A stretch of DNA of 6,793 bases from contig CAMWVM010000090.1 of assembly GCA_947177715.1 (NCBI GenBank), forward strand, positions 1 to 6,793, written 5' to 3'. The notes under the pieces were generated by a model that was not told where the DNA came from, made no database searches, and saw only the letters and a program-made list of their open reading frames with translations. This DNA is from an uncultured Ruminococcus sp. Lineage in GTDB: Bacteria; Bacillota; Clostridia; Oscillospirales; Ruminococcaceae. Below are positions 4,098 to 6,793 of the stretch, in pieces (the stretch's first letter is position 1; each line of letters opens with the position of its first letter). Both the position numbers and the translations under genes were made by a program.

Positions 4098-6793
4098 GTG
4101 GAAAATAAGGAGAAAAAGAACTTTAAAGGTCTTTATTCACCAAAATTTGAACATGATAACTGCGGAATTGGTGCAGTTGTAAATATTAAGGGCATTAAAT
4201 CCCATGATACCGTTGCCAATGCTTTGACGATTGTTGAAACTCTTGAACATAGAGCCGGTAAGGATGCTGAGGGAAAAACAGGCGACGGAGTAGGAATTTT
4301 ACTTCAGATATCTCATAAATTCTTTAAAAAGGCAGCGAAAAAGGATTTAGGTCTTAACCTCACTACTGAGAGAGATTATGCCGTTGGTATGTTTTTCTTC
4401 CCTCAAAAAGAACTTGCAAGAAATCAGGCAATGAAAATGTTTGAAATCATTGCTGAAAAAGAAGGTCTTGAGGTTCTTGGCTGGAGAAAGGTGCCATCTC
4501 GCCCTGAGGTTTTGGGACACAGAGCAGTGGAGTGTATGCCTTTTATTATGCAATGCTTTATAAAAAGACCAAAGGGAGTTTCAAAAGGACTTGACTTTGA
4601 TAGAAAGCTTTATGTTGCAAGACGTGTTTTTGAACAGAGTAATGAGGATACTTATGTAGTTTCCCTGTCCAGCAGAACTATCGTGTATAAAGGTATGTTC
4701 CTTGTGGGAGACCTCAGAAACTTTTTCTTTGATTTGCAGGACGAGGATTATGAGTCAGCTATAGCTATGGTTCACTCAAGATTTTCAACTAATACAAATC
4801 CAAGCTGGCAGAGAGCTCATCCAAACAGAATGATTGTTCACAACGGAGAAATCAATACTATCCGTGGAAATGCCGACAAAATGCTTGCCCGTGAGGAAAC
4901 AATGAAATCCGAGCATCTCAAGGGTGATTTGGATAAGCTTACTCCTGTTGTAAACACAGAGGGTTCTGACTCGGCAATGTTGGATAACACTCTTGAATTC
5001 TTGGTAATGAGCGGAATGGATCTTCCGCTTGCTGTTATGATTACGATTCCTGAGCCTTGGGACAACAATGGTACAATGTCACAGGCAAAAAAGGATTTCT
5101 ATCAGTATTATGCAACAATGATGGAGCCTTGGGACGGCCCTGCTTCAATTCTTTTCTCTGACGGAGATATTATGGGTGCGGTTCTTGACAGAAACGGCTT
5201 GCGTCCGTCAAGATATTACATTACTGATGACGGAAATCTTATTCTTTCATCTGAGGTTGGTGCACTTCCAATCGACCCTGCAAAAATCGTGGTTAAGGAA
5301 AGATTGCGTCCGGGTAAAATGCTTTTGGTTGATACGGTTGCAGGCAGACTTATCGATGACGATGAGTTGAAAGAATCTTACGCTTTGAAACAACCATATG
5401 GTGAGTGGCTTGACAGTAATCTCGTAAATCTTGCAGATTTGAAAATTCCGAATGTCAAGGTTGAAGATCATTCATATGAGGAAAGACAAAGACTTCAAAA
5501 AGCATTTGGATATACGTATGAAGACGTTATGACTTCAATTCTGCCTATGGCTAAAACAGGAGCGGAGTCTATTGCCGCAATGGGTTCGGACAGTCCGATA
5601 GCCGTGCTTTCAAAAGAACCACAGCCACTGTTTAACTATTTTAAGCAGCTTTTCGCACAGGTAACAAATCCTCCTATTGACGCTATCCGTGAGGAAATCG
5701 TTACTTCAACAACTGTGTATATCGGTGAGGACGGAAATATTCTTGAGGAAAAGGCTGATAACTGTAAAGTTATAAAAGTGCAAAACCCAATCCTTACATC
5801 AACAGATATTCTTAAAATCAAGAATATGAAAATCCCAGGATTTAAAGTGGCGGTTTTGCCAATACTATATTATAAAAATACTAAGCTGAAAAAAGCACTG
5901 AATAGATTGTTTATTGAAGCGGATAAGGCGTTTAGCGAAGGAGCAAACATTCTTATTCTTTCTGATAGAGGTGTGGACGAAAACCATCTTGCAATTCCAT
6001 CGCTTCTTGCAGTTTCAGCATTGCACCAGCACCTTGTTGATACAAAGAAAAGAACATCTCTCGCTATTGTTCTTGAAAGCGGCGAGCCAAGAGAAGTGCA
6101 TCACTTCGCAACATTGCTCGGTTATGGTGCAAGTGCAATTAACCCATATCTTGCACAGGAAACAATTCATGAGCTTATCGGCGACGACTTGCTGGATAAG
6201 GATTATTATGCAGCAGTCAATGACTATAACTCTGCCGTGCTTCATGGCATAGTAAAAATCGCTTCAAAAATGGGTATCTCTACTATCCAGTCCTATCAAG
6301 GCTCACAGATTTTTGAGGCTATCGGTATAAGCTCAGATGTAATTGATGAGTATTTCACTAATACAGTAAGCAGAATTGAGGGAATTACACTTACTGATAT
6401 TGAGAATAATGTGGACAGACTTCATACTGCCGCATTTGATCCGCTTGGTCTTGGAACAAATCCTGCATTGGAGAGCAGAGGAAGCCATAAATTCAGAAGC
6501 GGAAAGGAAGAGCATTTGTATAATCCTCAGACAATCTATCTGTTGCAGCAGGCAACAAGAACAGGGGATTATGAGCTTTATAAAAAGTATTCACAGCTGA
6601 TTTCAGAGGAAATGGATCCCGTTAATATCAGAGGGCTTATGGAGTTTAATTTCCCTGAAAAAAGCGTGCCTATTGAAGAGGTTGAGTCTGTTGATTCAAT
6701 CGTAAAGAGATTTAAAACGGGCGCTATGTCCTACGGTTCAATTTCACAGGAAGCCCATGAAGCCTTGGCAATCGCTATGAACAGACTTCACGG
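4098..6793 (+). CDS. gltB: glutamate synthase large subunit (3' partial)
   Basis: The large (alpha) subunit of glutamate synthase, which makes two glutamates from glutamine and 2-oxoglutarate using reduced cofactor from the small subunit or ferredoxin; it is the partner of glutamine synthetase in ammonia assimilation. The window holds 898 complete codons of a protein usually near 1500 residues. GTG at 4098 is the only plausible start, with AAAGGGTGA at 4084-4092 as ribosome site. Residues 1-21 are the propeptide; removal exposes Cys22 (NCGIGAV), the nucleophile of class II glutamine amidotransferases. Glutaminase motifs follow: HSRFSTNT (226-233), HNGEIN (248-253), EGSDSAML (288-295), RNGLRPSRY (365-373). 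The central domain includes QNPILTS (562-568), LSDRGVD (621-627) and LLGYGASAINPY (673-684). SKMGISTIQSYQGSQIFEAIG (723-743) leads toward the FMN domain, whose start TGAMSYGSIS (874-883) is seen before the window ends. The FMN and 3Fe-4S cysteine region lies outside. Frame is intact throughout. Confidence 0.97.
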   Translation, partial: MENKEKKNFKGLYSPKFEHDNCGIGAVVNIKGIKSHDTVANALTIVETLEHRAGKDAEGKTGDGVGILLQISHKFFKKAAKKDLGLNLTTERDYAVGMFFFPQKELARNQAMKMFEIIAEKEGLEVLGWRKVPSRPEVLGHRAVECMPFIMQCFIKRPKGVSKGLDFDRKLYVARRVFEQSNEDTYVVSLSSRTIVYKGMFLVGDLRNFFFDLQDEDYESAIAMVHSRFSTNTNPSWQRAHPNRMIVHNGEINTIRGNADKMLAREETMKSEHLKGDLDKLTPVVNTEGSDSAMLDNTLEFLVMSGMDLPLAVMITIPEPWDNNGTMSQAKKDFYQYYATMMEPWDGPASILFSDGDIMGAVLDRNGLRPSRYYITDDGNLILSSEVGALPIDPAKIVVKERLRPGKMLLVDTVAGRLIDDDELKESYALKQPYGEWLDSNLVNLADLKIPNVKVEDHSYEERQRLQKAFGYTYEDVMTSILPMAKTGAESIAAMGSDSPIAVLSKEPQPLFNYFKQLFAQVTNPPIDAIREEIVTSTTVYIGEDGNILEEKADNCKVIKVQNPILTSTDILKIKNMKIPGFKVAVLPILYYKNTKLKKALNRLFIEADKAFSEGANILILSDRGVDENHLAIPSLLAVSALHQHLVDTKKRTSLAIVLESGEPREVHHFATLLGYGASAINPYLAQETIHELIGDDLLDKDYYAAVNDYNSAVLHGIVKIASKMGISTIQSYQGSQIFEAIGISSDVIDEYFTNTVSRIEGITLTDIENNVDRLHTAAFDPLGLGTNPALESRGSHKFRSGKEEHLYNPQTIYLLQQATRTGDYELYKKYSQLISEEMDPVNIRGLMEFNFPEKSVPIEEVESVDSIVKRFKTGAMSYGSISQEAHEALAIAMNRLH

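Noticed and set aside
1..6793. CRISPR array, tRNA, rRNA or complete insertion sequence
   Set aside because: No regularly spaced repeats, no cloverleaf-like or rRNA sequence, and no transposase frame or terminal inverted repeats were seen on either strand.

Overview
The window is AT-rich DNA with strong GGAGG/AGGAG ribosome binding sites and near-consensus TTGACA/TATAAT promoters, which suggests a low-GC Bacillota genome. The protein content (a glutamate synthase large subunit, a DUF2935 protein, a CPBP-family membrane protease and a secreted protein with InlB-type B-repeats) suggests a Clostridia member, possibly a gut or rumen species. The taxonomic call is inference; there is no rRNA or other marker gene.

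Layout. Positions 1-72 may be the tail of a plus-strand gene. A clear sigma-A type promoter (149-176) drives a secreted protein of 348 residues (209-1255): signal peptide, galactose-binding-like beta domain, and two InlB-type B-repeats. A GC-rich hairpin terminator follows (1363-1400). A DUF2935 protein with an internal duplication (1525-2412) comes next. It converges on a minus-strand CPBP-family intramembrane protease gene (2447-3244) that is broken by one in-frame TAA. That stop sits on the codon for the second glutamate of the family's EExxxR active-site motif, and the frame is otherwise intact with its other motifs present.

From 3245 to 4097 no intact gene is visible. The part next to the CPBP gene looks like a scar of mobile DNA. 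On the minus strand, 3313-3357 encodes a peptide ending EPDAQTQSR, which I recognise from memory as the C-terminal signature of the small Cys-rich KTR proteins carried by Tn916/Tn1549-like conjugative elements. An 18-bp hairpin overlaps its stop codon and lies in the 5' leader of the CPBP gene. Upstream of it is an interrupted frame of about 85 codons (3383-3643).

The rest of the gap holds the regulatory region of gltB: a strong extended -10 promoter (3853-3881), a leader of roughly 210 nt with a small hairpin, and a 14-codon upstream reading frame whose stop codon directly abuts the GTG start of gltB. The gltB gene (4098 to the end, 898 complete codons, 3' partial) encodes the glutamate synthase large subunit, with its N-terminal glutaminase domain, central domain and the first part of the FMN domain.

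The genes do not form one operon or an evident shared pathway. The window reads as a chromosomal region with housekeeping nitrogen assimilation (gltB), a cell-surface or secreted protein, a ferritin-like protein of unknown role, and a decayed accessory insertion between them. I did not find a convincing new multi-gene system. The items most worth a second look are the stop codon in the protease active site, the mobile-element scar, and the gltB leader.
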